This document shows, piece by piece, positions 25,054-33,654 of a stretch of DNA of 45,883 bases. This DNA is from Kiloniellaceae bacterium (GTDB lineage Bacteria; Pseudomonadota; Alphaproteobacteria; Kiloniellales; J153), in NCBI GenBank assembly GCA_021776215.1, contig JAJFGI010000015.1, positions 1 through 45,883 on the forward strand, written 5' to 3'. The notes under the pieces were generated by a model, which worked only from the letters and a program-made list of their open reading frames with translations, made no database searches and was not told the origin of the DNA. A program made the translations under genes and the position numbers. The first letter of the stretch is position 1. Each line of letters starts with the position of its first letter.

Positions 25054-25838
25054 GCGCCGCCTCCCCGGAGCCGCTGCTCGAGATCGAGGGCATCTCCGTG
25101 CGCTTCGGCGGGCTGATCGCGATCGCCGACCTCACGTTCGATGTCGGCGAAGGCGAGATCGTGAGCTTGATCGGGCCCAACGGGGCCGGCAAGACGACGG
25201 CATTCAACGCGATCACCGGCTACCTGCAGCCGACCTCGGGCGAGGTACGTTATCGCAACCGCCGGCTGACCGGGATGAAGCCCAACCAGGTTGCCGGCAT
25301 CGGCGTCGTGCGCACCTTTCAGAAGACCAGCCTGTTCGCGGGCAACACGGTCTTCGAGAACGTCCTGATCGGATTGCACAAAGCGGGCAAGCAGACACTG
25401 GCGGGGATCCTTCTCCGCCTCCCCGGCATGCGTGAGGAGGAGCGCCGACTGCGGGCGCAAGCGCAGGAGGTGCTGGAATTCATCGGCCTGGCGCACCGGG
25501 CGGAAGAACTCGCCTCGGCACTTCCCTACGGCGAGCAGCGGCTGTTGGAGATCGCGGTCGGCTTGGCGGCGCGACCCGAAATGCTGCTCCTCGACGAGCC
25601 AGCGTCCGGCATGAACCCGGCCGAGACGGTCGCCTTCATGAAGATGGTCCAGCAGATTCGGGGTCGGGGCATTACCATCCTTCTGGTCGAACATGACATG
25701 CGCATGGTCATGGGGATCTCGGATCGCGTGGTCGTGCTGAATCAAGGGGTGGTGATCGCGGAGGGCCCGCCGGCGGCGATCCAGCGCGATCCTGAGGTGA
25801 TCCGTGCCTATCTCGGCAGTGGAGCGGCCCGTGCTTGA
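25050..25838 (+). CDS. livG: branched-chain-type ABC ATPase LivG
   Basis: The protein has 262 residues with Walker A GPNGAGKTT, Q-loop VVRTFQKTSLF, the LivG-type signature LPYGEQRLLEIAVGLA, Walker B LLLDEPASGMNP and the H-loop His in LLVEHDMRMVM. It forms the ATPase pair with LivF. It is translationally coupled to livM upstream and to livF downstream. Confidence 0.95.
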   Translation: MSAASPEPLLEIEGISVRFGGLIAIADLTFDVGEGEIVSLIGPNGAGKTTAFNAITGYLQPTSGEVRYRNRRLTGMKPNQVAGIGVVRTFQKTSLFAGNTVFENVLIGLHKAGKQTLAGILLRLPGMREEERRLRAQAQEVLEFIGLAHRAEELASALPYGEQRLLEIAVGLAARPEMLLLDEPASGMNPAETVAFMKMVQQIRGRGITILLVEHDMRMVMGISDRVVVLNQGVVIAEGPPAAIQRDPEVIRAYLGSGAARA

Positions 25839-26535
25839 GATCCACGATGTCGAATGCAAATACGGCGGAGTCAGTGCGGTGCGCGGCCTGTCCATCGAGG
25901 TCAAGGCGGGCGAGCTGGTCTCGCTGATCGGCACGAACGGGGCCGGCAAGACCACGACCCTCAAATGCATCTCGGGGTTGGTGCGCGCGGTCCACGGGCG
26001 AATCATTTTCAACGGCAAGGACATCACCAAGGCGGCGCCTGGCGACATCCTGGCCGAGGGCATCGCCCATTGCCCGGAAGGCCGGCGCGTCTTTCCGTAC
26101 ATGACGGTTGAGGAGAACCTGCAGATGGGCTCCTATCTGCGCACTGACAAGGAGCGAGTACAGAGCGATCTCGAGCGCCTCTTCGACCGCTTTCCGATCC
26201 TCAAGGAGCGCCGGCGCCAGGCCGCCGGTACGCTCTCGGGTGGCGAGCAGCAGATGCTGGCGATCAGCCGCGCCCTGATGTCCCGCCCCAAGCTGGTAAT
26301 GTTCGACGAGCCGTCCCTGGGGCTGGCCCCCAACATCATCGAGCGCACCTTCGAGATCATCCAGGAGATCCGCGAGGAGGGTATGACCGTCCTCATGGTC
26401 GAGCAGAACGCCTATGCGGCGCTCGCGCTCTGCGATCGGGCCTATGTGCTGGAATCCGGCGAGGTGGTGCTGCAAGGCAGCGGCACGAAGCTGCTGGAAG
26501 ACCCGACCGTCCGCGAGGCCTATCTCGGCGGCTGA
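25831..26535 (+). CDS. livF: branched-chain-type ABC ATPase LivF
   Basis: The protein has 234 residues from GTG 25831, which overlaps the livG stop by eight bases (GTGCTTGA), follows GGAG by seven bases and gives the standard N-terminus LEIHDVECKYGGVSAVRG; the ORF track start GTG 25804 adds nine residues. Walker A is GTNGAGKTTT, the signature LSGGEQQMLAISRAL, Walker B MFDEPSLGLAP. It is the last gene of the transporter operon and faces the minus-strand molybdenum hydroxylase operon, with only 13 bases between them. Confidence 0.94.
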   Translation: MLEIHDVECKYGGVSAVRGLSIEVKAGELVSLIGTNGAGKTTTLKCISGLVRAVHGRIIFNGKDITKAAPGDILAEGIAHCPEGRRVFPYMTVEENLQMGSYLRTDKERVQSDLERLFDRFPILKERRRQAAGTLSGGEQQMLAISRALMSRPKLVMFDEPSLGLAPNIIERTFEIIQEIREEGMTVLMVEQNAYAALALCDRAYVLESGEVVLQGSGTKLLEDPTVREAYLGG

Positions 26536-26548
26536 GCCGCGGAGCCCC

Positions 26549-27751
26549 TTACCGGCCCCCGACCAGGCGCCTCAGGGCCGCCTTAAGGCGCTCCCACAGC
26601 ACCGACCAGACCAGCCCGCCGGCATCGAGCGCCGCCGGCGCGCTGCCGTCCGCGGTCTGGGTATCGCCGCCGGCAAGCCGGGTCTTCAAATTTTCGGCGA
26701 AGGCTTGTGTCAGGCGGTTGGCCAGGTCGATCACGATGCCGCCGCGCCCGAAATGCGCCAGGGTGCCGGCCAGGGCATAGCCGATCTCGACCTCGACGCG
26801 CGTGCCCCCGTGCGCGTCGTCATTGACCACGTAGACAATGCGGCCGCGCGCGCGCGAGCCGCTGCGCGTATCACGCCCCTGGCCGACGATGGTGGCGCGC
26901 CGGGCGGCCGCGTCGCGCGTGATCCGGCCCTGACCGGCGAAGGCGGCGGTGATCGGGCCCAACTTGACGCGGATCTCGCCTTCCAGCCGATCCCCGCTGA
27001 CCTTGGTGATGGCGGCGCCGGGCATGCAGCGGGCGACCTGCGGCAGATTACCGAAAAACTCCCACACCTCGGCGGGCGGATGGTCGACGACGAAGCTTTG
27101 CTCCAGCGTGATCAGACCTTCCTCGGAGATCTCCTCCAGATCGGCCGTTGGCACCGCGCGGCGGCTTTCGGCCTCCGCCGCGCGGGCGGGCGCCGACGGT
27201 TGTCGGTCTTGCCCGCTGATCTGCGCCGCCGGGCCGGGCGCCGGGCCAAGGGTCGCCTGTGACGGCGGCAGAGCGGCGAGCTCGGCCCGCTCCGCCATCA
27301 CCTGCTCGACCGCGGCGACGATTCCCATATAGCCGGTGCAACGGCACAGGTTGCCGCTCATTTCCTCGCGGATAAGCCGCGCGTCGGCCTGCTCGAAGCG
27401 GCGCACCAGATCGCGGGCGGCGATCAGCATGCCGGGCGTGCAATAGCCGCATTGCAGGCCATGCTTGGTGGTGAACGCCTCACGCAGCCGCGCCATCAGG
27501 GCATCGTCGTCGAAACCCTCGATGGTTGTTACCTCCGCCCCGTCGCACTGGACCGCATAGGTGATGCAGGAACGCGCGATCTCGCCGTTCACCGCGACGG
27601 TGCAAGCGCCGCACACGCCGTGCTCGCATCCCAGGTGGGTGCCGGTCAGCGCCAGATGCTCGCGCAGGAAATCGGCCAGATGGGTGCGCGGCTCCACCTG
27701 GGCGGTGACGGATTGTCCGTTGACGGTGAGGGTGATGTTCCTCACAGCCAC
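26549..27751 (-). CDS. molybdenum hydroxylase 2Fe-2S subunit fused to a CoxG domain
   Basis: The protein has 400 residues. Residues 1-155 form the small (CoxS-like) subunit of a xanthine dehydrogenase-family enzyme. The plant-type cluster ligands are Cys42, 47, 50 and 62 (GCEHGVCGACTV) and the second cluster ligands Cys101, 104, 136 and 138 (CGYCTPGM, LCRCTG). After an Ala/Pro-rich linker (about 160-210) comes a CoxG/SRPBCC domain (ITLEQSFVVDHPPAEVWEFF, PGAAITKV, LGPITAAFAGQGRI). CoxG is usually a separate membrane-recruiting or maturation protein, so the fusion ties it to the electron-transfer subunit. The start overlaps the FAD-subunit stop by ten bases. It is the last gene of the pxpB to coxS-type operon. 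Confidence 0.93.
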   Translation of the reverse strand: MAVRNITLTVNGQSVTAQVEPRTHLADFLREHLALTGTHLGCEHGVCGACTVAVNGEIARSCITYAVQCDGAEVTTIEGFDDDALMARLREAFTTKHGLQCGYCTPGMLIAARDLVRRFEQADARLIREEMSGNLCRCTGYMGIVAAVEQVMAERAELAALPPSQATLGPAPGPAAQISGQDRQPSAPARAAEAESRRAVPTADLEEISEEGLITLEQSFVVDHPPAEVWEFFGNLPQVARCMPGAAITKVSGDRLEGEIRVKLGPITAAFAGQGRITRDAAARRATIVGQGRDTRSGSRARGRIVYVVNDDAHGGTRVEVEIGYALAGTLAHFGRGGIVIDLANRLTQAFAENLKTRLAGGDTQTADGSAPAALDAGGLVWSVLWERLKAALRRLVGGR

Positions 27752-28551
27752 GCCTCCATCGCCGCCCGCTGCAAGGCGACGGCGTGCAACTGGAGTGAAT
27801 AGGGGTCGGTCAGGCCGTGTTCGCCAAGCCGGGCTTTGACGGCATCGAGGTCGCCGTCCTCTTGCAGGAAAGCAGCGGCATCTTCGATCACGATTGGTGG
27901 CGCCTCTGTCGCGCCGGCCACGGCGCGATGCACACCGCGCTCCGGATCGAACAGAACCGCCCCGATTGCTTCGGCGAACTCGCCGGTCTTGCGGCAGATC
28001 TTGTAGTAACCGAAGCGCGCCTGTTTCGACGGGCGGGGCACGCGCACGCCCTCGAGAATTTCACCCTCGCGAATGGCCGTTTCGAAGACGCCGGTCATCA
28101 ACGTCGCCACGGGCATAGTGCGGCGCCCATGCCCGTCGTACGCGATAACCTCCGCACCGAGGGCGGCCAGGCAGGAAAGCCAGTCGGCGGCGGGGTCGGC
28201 ATGCGCCAGGCTGCCACCGATGGTGCCGCGGGTCCGCACGGCCCGATAGGCGATGCCGCGCGCGACGCGCCGCAGGGCGCCGCCCGCCGGATCCGGGACA
28301 CGGCCGTCCTCGAACGCGGCGTGGGTGACACACGCGCCGAAGACAATCCCGTCGCCGGTCTCCTCGATCCGGGTCAGTTCCGGGATGCGTGTGATATCGA
28401 TCAGCAGCGTCGGCTGCACGAGACGCAGGTTGAGCATGGGGCCAAGCGTCTGCCCCCCGGCGATGAGCTTGGCCGCCGGATCGCCGTTGAGCAAGGCGAC
28501 CGCCTCGTCCAGCGTCCGCGGCACGGCATAGTCGAAGCTAGAGGGTTTCAT
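27742..28551 (-). CDS. molybdenum hydroxylase FAD-binding subunit (CoxM-like)
   Basis: This 269-residue medium subunit carries electrons from the 2Fe-2S clusters to FAD. The FAD-binding loops are AGGQTLGPMLNLR and RTRGTIGGSLAHADPAADW, and the C-terminal CO_deh_flav_C region is present (FGYYKICRKTGEFAEAIGAVL). The length is a little short of the usual 285-290 residues, but no domain is missing. It overlaps the large-subunit stop as ATGA and the small-subunit start by ten bases, so the three subunits are translationally coupled. Confidence 0.92.
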   Translation of the reverse strand: MKPSSFDYAVPRTLDEAVALLNGDPAAKLIAGGQTLGPMLNLRLVQPTLLIDITRIPELTRIEETGDGIVFGACVTHAAFEDGRVPDPAGGALRRVARGIAYRAVRTRGTIGGSLAHADPAADWLSCLAALGAEVIAYDGHGRRTMPVATLMTGVFETAIREGEILEGVRVPRPSKQARFGYYKICRKTGEFAEAIGAVLFDPERGVHRAVAGATEAPPIVIEDAAAFLQEDGDLDAVKARLGEHGLTDPYSLQLHAVALQRAAMEAWL

Positions 28552-30890
28552 GCGGCCGTCTCGTCGCGGGCCGCGCGAATGGCGTTGAAGATGCGATGCG
28601 GTGAGACGGGCGACTCGGTCATCTCGACGCCCAAGGGCGCGAGCGCGTCGTTGATCGCATTGGCGATCGCGGCGGGCGGTGCGATCGCCCCACCTTCGCC
28701 GATCCCCTTGATCCCGAACGCGCTCAACGGCGACGGTGTTTCCATGTGCAGGATACGGACGGCGGGAACCTCGGTCGGGCCCGGAATCATGTAATCCGAC
28801 AAGGTTGAGGCCAGCGGCTGGCCGTGCGAGTCGAACGGCATCTCTTCGTACAGCGCGGTCCCGACGCCCTGTGCCACGCCGCCATAGATCTGCCCGTCCA
28901 CGACCATCGGGTTCACCAGGGTGCCGCCATCCTCGACGATGACATAATCGAGGATCTCGACCAAACCGGTGTCGGTGTCGACGGCGAGCGCCACGGCGTG
29001 AGCCGCATAGCTGAAGGTCCCGGTGTCGCGCTCGAGCTTGTAGCCGGCCGTGACTTCAAGGCCGTGCGCGTCCGCGTCCAACGGCAGGTCCTGCGGCGCC
29101 AGATACCAGACCCGGGCGATGTCGGCGATCGAGACGCTGCCCTCCGGCCCGACAACGCGATCGCCGTCGAGCCGCACCGCCGAGGCGGACTGCTGCAGCA
29201 AATGGGCGCCGATACCGAGCAGTCGCGGCACCAGCTCGGTGCAGGCGGCCGCGATGGCGCCACCGGCCATCACCATGGCGCGCGAGCCCCAGGTGCCGGT
29301 CGAATAGGGGGTCAGTGCGGTATCACCGTGGACCAGATGAATCTTTTCCAGCGCAATCCCCAGCACCTCGTGCGCCACTTGGGCGAAGGTCGTCTCGTGG
29401 CTCTGGCCGTGACTATGGGTGCCGACGCGGATTTCCAAGCCGCCGTCGGGCGTGATCCGCAGCGCGGCCTGCTCGAATCCGGGGATCATCGGCACGCCCC
29501 AGGCCGCGTAGACCGAGGTGCCGTGCGCCGCCTGCTCGCAATACATGGAGATGCCGACGCCGATACGCCGCCCATCCGACTCCCCCTGCGCTTGGCGGCG
29601 GCGCCAGGCGTCGACGTCGAGCGCCTCGACGGCGCGGCGCAGGGCCTCGGGATAGTCGCCCGAGTCGAAATATTTCTTGGTGATGTTCTCGAACGGCATC
29701 TGATCGGGGCGAACCAGGTTGCGGCGCCGGAACTCGTGCGGCTCCATCCCAATCTCGCGGGCCAGCGCGTCGATCAGAAGCTCCATCGCAAAGCACACGC
29801 CGGTCCGTCCGACCCCGCGATAGGGCAGGATCGGCGGCTTGTTGGTGGCCACCGCGTAGGCACGGGCGCGGTAGGCCTCGAAGTCGTAGACGCCAGGCAG
29901 AATGCTCGTCACCTGCCCGGCCTCCAGGCAGGCGGAGAAGGGGTAGCTGGAATAGGCGCCACTATCGACGTGCGCCTCCGCCTCGACCGCCAGGAGCCGG
30001 CCGTCGCGGGTCGCATAGCCGGTAATCTTGTAATGATGCTCGCGGCAGTTAGCGTTGGCCGTCAGGTGCTCGCGCCGGTCCTCCAACCAGCGCACCGGGC
30101 GGCCGAGGCGCATGGCCAGCCAGGACAGGCAGACTTCCTCGGGCAGGAGAATGCCCTTGTAGCCGAAGCCGCCGCCGACATCCGGCGGAATGACGCGGAC
30201 TTGCGCCTGGCGCAGGTTCAGGACCTCGGACAGTCCGGTGCGGACGATGTGCGGCATCTGCGCCGACGACCACACGGTCAACTGATCGAGGCGCGCGTTC
30301 CATTCGGCGACCACGCCGCGGCCCTCGATCGGCAGCATGCATTGCCGCGCCGTGCGGATCTCGCGGGTGACCTTGACGTCGGCCCGTGCGGCGGCGCTTT
30401 CGATATCGCCGTCAAAGGAGGAAACGAGATAGATGTTGTCGCCGAAAGCCTCGTGAACCAGCGGCGCCCCCGACCGTCGTGCCGCCAGCATGTCGACCAC
30501 GGCCGGCAGCTCCTCCAGGTCGAGCTCGATCTGGGCCGCCACGTCTTCCGCCTCGGCCCGGGTCGGCGCGACGCACATGGCGACAAGCTCGCCGACTTGC
30601 CGCACCTTGCCGCGCGCCAACGGCCATTGATCGGTCGGCTTGTATCCGGGCAGGGTCGATGTGGCGCGTATCGCGTTTACACCGTCCAGGTCGTCCATCG
30701 TGTAGACCCGGCCTGTAAGCGCTTCGGGGACGTGGATGGCGCGAAGGCGGGCATGGGCCAGCGGGCTGCGGACAAAGGCAACCTCCAACATGCCGGGGCG
30801 CCGGATGTCGCCGACATACTGGCCGCGACCGCGCATGTAGCGGTCGTCCTCCTTGCGCGGCACGGAGGCGCCGATGCCCTGACCGGTCAT
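28548..30890 (-). CDS. molybdenum hydroxylase large subunit (CoxL/aldehyde oxidase-like)
   Basis: This 780-residue subunit binds the molybdopterin-cytosine dinucleotide cofactor. It opens with the family start GIGASVPRKEDDRYMRGRGQYVGDI and has the cofactor loop DVGGGFGYKG and the C-terminal KGIGEGGAIAPP with the catalytic Glu. The active-site loop near residue 355 reads PYRGVGR, not the AYRCSFR of true CO dehydrogenase, so this is not a CO-oxidising CoxL. It is a relative that hydroxylates a carbon next to nitrogen or oxygen, as in heteroaromatics and aldehydes. The substrate is unknown. Neighbouring pxpBC suggests a cyclic amide or N-heterocycle, which is inference. Confidence 0.93.
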   Translation of the reverse strand: MTGQGIGASVPRKEDDRYMRGRGQYVGDIRRPGMLEVAFVRSPLAHARLRAIHVPEALTGRVYTMDDLDGVNAIRATSTLPGYKPTDQWPLARGKVRQVGELVAMCVAPTRAEAEDVAAQIELDLEELPAVVDMLAARRSGAPLVHEAFGDNIYLVSSFDGDIESAAARADVKVTREIRTARQCMLPIEGRGVVAEWNARLDQLTVWSSAQMPHIVRTGLSEVLNLRQAQVRVIPPDVGGGFGYKGILLPEEVCLSWLAMRLGRPVRWLEDRREHLTANANCREHHYKITGYATRDGRLLAVEAEAHVDSGAYSSYPFSACLEAGQVTSILPGVYDFEAYRARAYAVATNKPPILPYRGVGRTGVCFAMELLIDALAREIGMEPHEFRRRNLVRPDQMPFENITKKYFDSGDYPEALRRAVEALDVDAWRRRQAQGESDGRRIGVGISMYCEQAAHGTSVYAAWGVPMIPGFEQAALRITPDGGLEIRVGTHSHGQSHETTFAQVAHEVLGIALEKIHLVHGDTALTPYSTGTWGSRAMVMAGGAIAAACTELVPRLLGIGAHLLQQSASAVRLDGDRVVGPEGSVSIADIARVWYLAPQDLPLDADAHGLEVTAGYKLERDTGTFSYAAHAVALAVDTDTGLVEILDYVIVEDGGTLVNPMVVDGQIYGGVAQGVGTALYEEMPFDSHGQPLASTLSDYMIPGPTEVPAVRILHMETPSPLSAFGIKGIGEGGAIAPPAAIANAINDALAPLGVEMTESPVSPHRIFNAIRAARDETAA

Positions 30891-30893
30891 GTT

Positions 30894-31655
30894 TTACTCG
30901 GTGGTGGTATTGAGGAGGTCGATATCGAACTTCACGCAGTCGCCGCGGTAAACGATATCCGCGACATAGATGGCGACGTCGCGGTCATCGACCACCACGC
31001 AATGGGCTTCCGCGGTTGGCGAGTTCAGCGCGACCCCCAGGCTTTGAGCGGACTCCATCTCTGCCGCGCCGATCACGAAGGTCTGATGGGCGCGCGCGAC
31101 CTTCACATTCTTCAGTGTGGACAGGACATAGAGCGCGGTGTGTGCGCGAAATCGCTCCGGGGCGCGGTCGAAGATTTCCCGCGCAACATGGACCCGGGCA
31201 CAGGCATAGGGCTCGCCGTTGCGCGACTGCAGGCTCTTGAGGAACGCGTACTTCTCCGCCGGTTCGCCGTCGCCCGGATCGAGTTTCGGCGGCGGTGGCG
31301 GACCATCGACCGGCAGCAGGCGCGGTACGTTGTCCTTGATGCTGTCGACCAGCGCTTCCCAGTCGGTGGCCAGGCGCAGCCATCGGCGATCCGGCAGGGT
31401 CCCGATCACGAACGTGCCGCGGCCCTGTTGGCGTTGCACGAGGCCTTCCTTTTCCAGCAGGTCGACGGCTTGACGGACGGTCACGCGGGCGACATGGAAT
31501 TCCTGCTCCAGCTCCTCGAGCGTGGAGATCCGGTCGCCGGGATTCCAGCGTCCTTCCTCGATGCGTCGCCGCAGGGCGGCTGCGACCTGGGCGTAGAGCG
31601 GGATGCGACTGCGCTCATAGGTCTCGGTCAGCTTGTGGGCCGGTTTTCTCGACAT
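30894..31655 (-). CDS. GntR-family (HutC/UTRA) transcriptional regulator
   Basis: The protein has 253 residues. The N-terminal winged helix-turn-helix is IPLYAQVAAALRRRIEEGRW then FHVARVTVRQAVDLLEKEGLV and the wing QRQQGRGTFV. The C-terminal two thirds form a UTRA ligand-binding domain (KYAFLKSLQSRNGEPYACAR, FRAHTALYVLSTL, FDIDLL). UTRA regulators sense small molecules of the pathway they control. The gene sits inside the operon, 46 bases after pxpC and three bases before the large subunit, so it is probably autoregulated. The inverted repeats at 33546-33590 are the obvious candidate operator. Confidence 0.92.
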   Translation of the reverse strand: MSRKPAHKLTETYERSRIPLYAQVAAALRRRIEEGRWNPGDRISTLEELEQEFHVARVTVRQAVDLLEKEGLVQRQQGRGTFVIGTLPDRRWLRLATDWEALVDSIKDNVPRLLPVDGPPPPPKLDPGDGEPAEKYAFLKSLQSRNGEPYACARVHVAREIFDRAPERFRAHTALYVLSTLKNVKVARAHQTFVIGAAEMESAQSLGVALNSPTAEAHCVVVDDRDVAIYVADIVYRGDCVKFDIDLLNTTTE

Positions 31656-31701
31656 ATTTTCACCATTCTCCTAGTTCATGTCTCGTGGCCGAAACCCGGC
31701 G

Positions 31702-32751
31702 TCATGGCACGTCATCCGACAGGCAATCGGTAGCGCTTACGATACCGCTCACCAGGTTGGTGGCATAGAGAGCCGCTTCGTTCAATTCGCTGCCTTCGGC
31801 AGCAGGCACCACATTTCGGGCGCGCCGCTCGATGTCGGCCTCGAGCGCGCGGCGCGCCGCTTCGGCTTCGGCGGTGGACACCGCGCGAAAGCGTATCGAA
31901 TCGCCCGGACGCAGACGTCCCACGGCCGGCAGATCGGCCGAAATGACGGTCGCGATCTTCGGATAGCCGCCGGTCGTCTGGTGATCCGCGAGCATGACGA
32001 TCGGATGACCGGATCCCGGCACCTGGATCGCGCCGGTGGCAATACCATCGGACACAATGTTGTACCCTTGGCTATGGGTCAACGCCGGACCCTCAAGGCG
32101 CAGGCCCATGCGGTCCGCGTCCTTGGAGACGACGAACGAGTCCGCCAGAAAGCTGGCGACAGCGGCCTCGGTGAAGTGCGTGTCCTGCGGGCCGAGGACG
32201 ACCCGGATCCGATCCGGTGGCCCTGCGTCCGGCGGTGCCGAGAGACGCACCTCGGTCCGAGTTTCCGCCGCTGGCTGTGCCAGGGGCAGGGCATCCTGGG
32301 CGCCCAAGGCCCGACCCTCGAACCCGCCGATACGGCTTCGCGTGTAAGTCGATTGGCTGCCCAAGACGCTGGCCAGCGCCAAGCCGCCTTGGATGGCGAG
32401 ATAGCCGCAGACCGACCCTTGCGTGGCGCCCAGGCGAAAGCGTGTGCCCTCGGTCAAACGGATGCTTTGCCAAGGGGGAATCCGCCGGGCCGGCTCGCCC
32501 AATACTTCGATGTCGCTCCATGCGGCGGCGACACGGACCGAGTGGGTGTTTACCTGGAGCGTCGGTCCCTGATACAGGAACTCGAGTGCCGCCATCGCCG
32601 GTTCATTGTCGACCAGCGCGTTGACCAGCCGCAAGGCGACGGGGTCGAGGGCCCCGGCGACCGGCACCCCCAACGCCTGATAGCCGACCCGGCCCAAATC
32701 CTGCACCGTCGTCTGGATGCCTGGGGCGATCACGGAAAGCGCCGCGCTCAT
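31702..32751 (-). CDS. pxpC: 5-oxoprolinase subunit PxpC
   Basis: This 349-residue protein belongs to the biotin-dependent carboxyltransferase-like KipA/PxpC family: ALSVIAPGIQTTVQDLGRVGY, GVPVAGALDPVALRLVNALV and the late SGHPIVMLADHQTTGGYPKIATV. With PxpB and PxpA it hydrolyses 5-oxoproline to glutamate using ATP, in the cytoplasm. Relatives act on other amides and lactams (urea amidolyase and caprolactamase-like systems), so 5-oxoproline is not assured here. Its start overlaps the pxpB stop as ATGA. Confidence 0.94.
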   Translation of the reverse strand: MSAALSVIAPGIQTTVQDLGRVGYQALGVPVAGALDPVALRLVNALVDNEPAMAALEFLYQGPTLQVNTHSVRVAAAWSDIEVLGEPARRIPPWQSIRLTEGTRFRLGATQGSVCGYLAIQGGLALASVLGSQSTYTRSRIGGFEGRALGAQDALPLAQPAAETRTEVRLSAPPDAGPPDRIRVVLGPQDTHFTEAAVASFLADSFVVSKDADRMGLRLEGPALTHSQGYNIVSDGIATGAIQVPGSGHPIVMLADHQTTGGYPKIATVISADLPAVGRLRPGDSIRFRAVSTAEAEAARRALEADIERRARNVVPAAEGSELNEAALYATNLVSGIVSATDCLSDDVP

Positions 32752-33545
32752 GCCGCGGTTTCCGTCGCGAGTTCGAAGTTGCCGTTCGCGACCTCCGCCG
32801 CGAGGCGATCATAGGTTTCGCGTGAGACCGCCTCGAAGCTCACCGAGTCGCCTGGGCGCAGCAGCGCCGGCGGGTCGCGGCGCAGGTCGAAAAACAGAAT
32901 CGGGGTGCGGCCGATCAGGTGCCAGCCTCCTGGACTTTCGTACGTATAGACGGCGGTGAGACCCGTGGCGATGGCGACCGAGCCCGCCGGCACCCGGACC
33001 CGGGGAGACTTCCGCCGCGGCAGCTGCAAGGAGTCCGGCAAATCGCCCATGTAGGGATAGCCGGGCAGGAATCCCAGCATGTAAACGTGATAGGCGGCGG
33101 CCGTATGCTGCTCGATCACCTGCGCGGGAGAAAGACCAGTCCGCTCAGCCACTTCGTCAAGGTCCGGCGCCAGATCGCCCTCGTAGCACGCCGGAATACG
33201 CCATTTCCGGCCATCGGTTTGGCCGCCCGTGCCGGCTTTCGACAGGACACCGATCTGCTCGGTCAGGGCGGCGGCGGAGGTGACGAGCGGGTCGTAGTGG
33301 ACCAGGAGCGATCGGAAGGTGGGAACGATCTCGACCACCCCCGCCAAGGCCGCGCCGTCGATGCGGGCCGCCAGGTCCACGACCGCGGCGCTCAGACGAC
33401 GCTCGACCGTCTCGCCCAGTTCCACTGTCAGGGCGGTGTCGCCGCTTGGCAGGAATCGCAATTTCCACGTTGCCTGATTTTGCTCTTTGCTGCCCATGGT
33501 GAACGTGCTGTTTTCCACAGTCGGCGAGGCCTTATCTGCTTTCAT
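32748..33545 (-). CDS. pxpB: 5-oxoprolinase subunit PxpB
   Basis: The protein has 265 residues from ATG 33545; the ORF track start is a TTG 18 bases earlier. After about 25 non-conserved residues it shows the KipI/PxpB family: LRFLPSGDTALTVELG, HTAAAYHVYMLGFLPGYPYM (the GF-x-PGY-x-YM core) and RVRVPAGSVAIATGLTAVYT followed by PGGWHLIGRTP. It is the first gene of the minus-strand operon and faces pxpA across a 109-base divergent promoter region. In many bacteria pxpA, B and C are contiguous; here pxpA has been split off to the other strand. Confidence 0.93.
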   Translation of the reverse strand: MKADKASPTVENSTFTMGSKEQNQATWKLRFLPSGDTALTVELGETVERRLSAAVVDLAARIDGAALAGVVEIVPTFRSLLVHYDPLVTSAAALTEQIGVLSKAGTGGQTDGRKWRIPACYEGDLAPDLDEVAERTGLSPAQVIEQHTAAAYHVYMLGFLPGYPYMGDLPDSLQLPRRKSPRVRVPAGSVAIATGLTAVYTYESPGGWHLIGRTPILFFDLRRDPPALLRPGDSVSFEAVSRETYDRLAAEVANGNFELATETAA

Positions 33546-33592
33546 GTTGTACTGTCTTTCCAATCATAATACAATACAACAAGAAAGACATG
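33546..33592. promoter_or_regulatory. nested inverted repeats in the pxpB/pxpA divergent promoter
   Basis: TGTCTTTC (33553-33560) is repeated in inverted form as GAAAGACA (33583-33590). GTTGTACTG (33546-33554) is answered by CAATACAAC (33572-33580), with one mismatch. Both lie between the two starts, in an AT-rich stretch. TTGTAC/TTGTAT half-sites fit what GntR/HutC regulators usually bind. The likely ligand is the GntR protein at 30894-31655. Confidence 0.55.
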
Positions 33593-33654
33593 GTTTTGTG
33601 GGCCCGTTCGCGACCACGGCGATCAATACCGCAGTGCAAAAATAGAGAAGTTGA

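Noticed and set aside
28548-30890. Annotation as aerobic CO dehydrogenase
   Set aside because: The active-site loop PYRGVGR lacks the Cys of form I CoxL.
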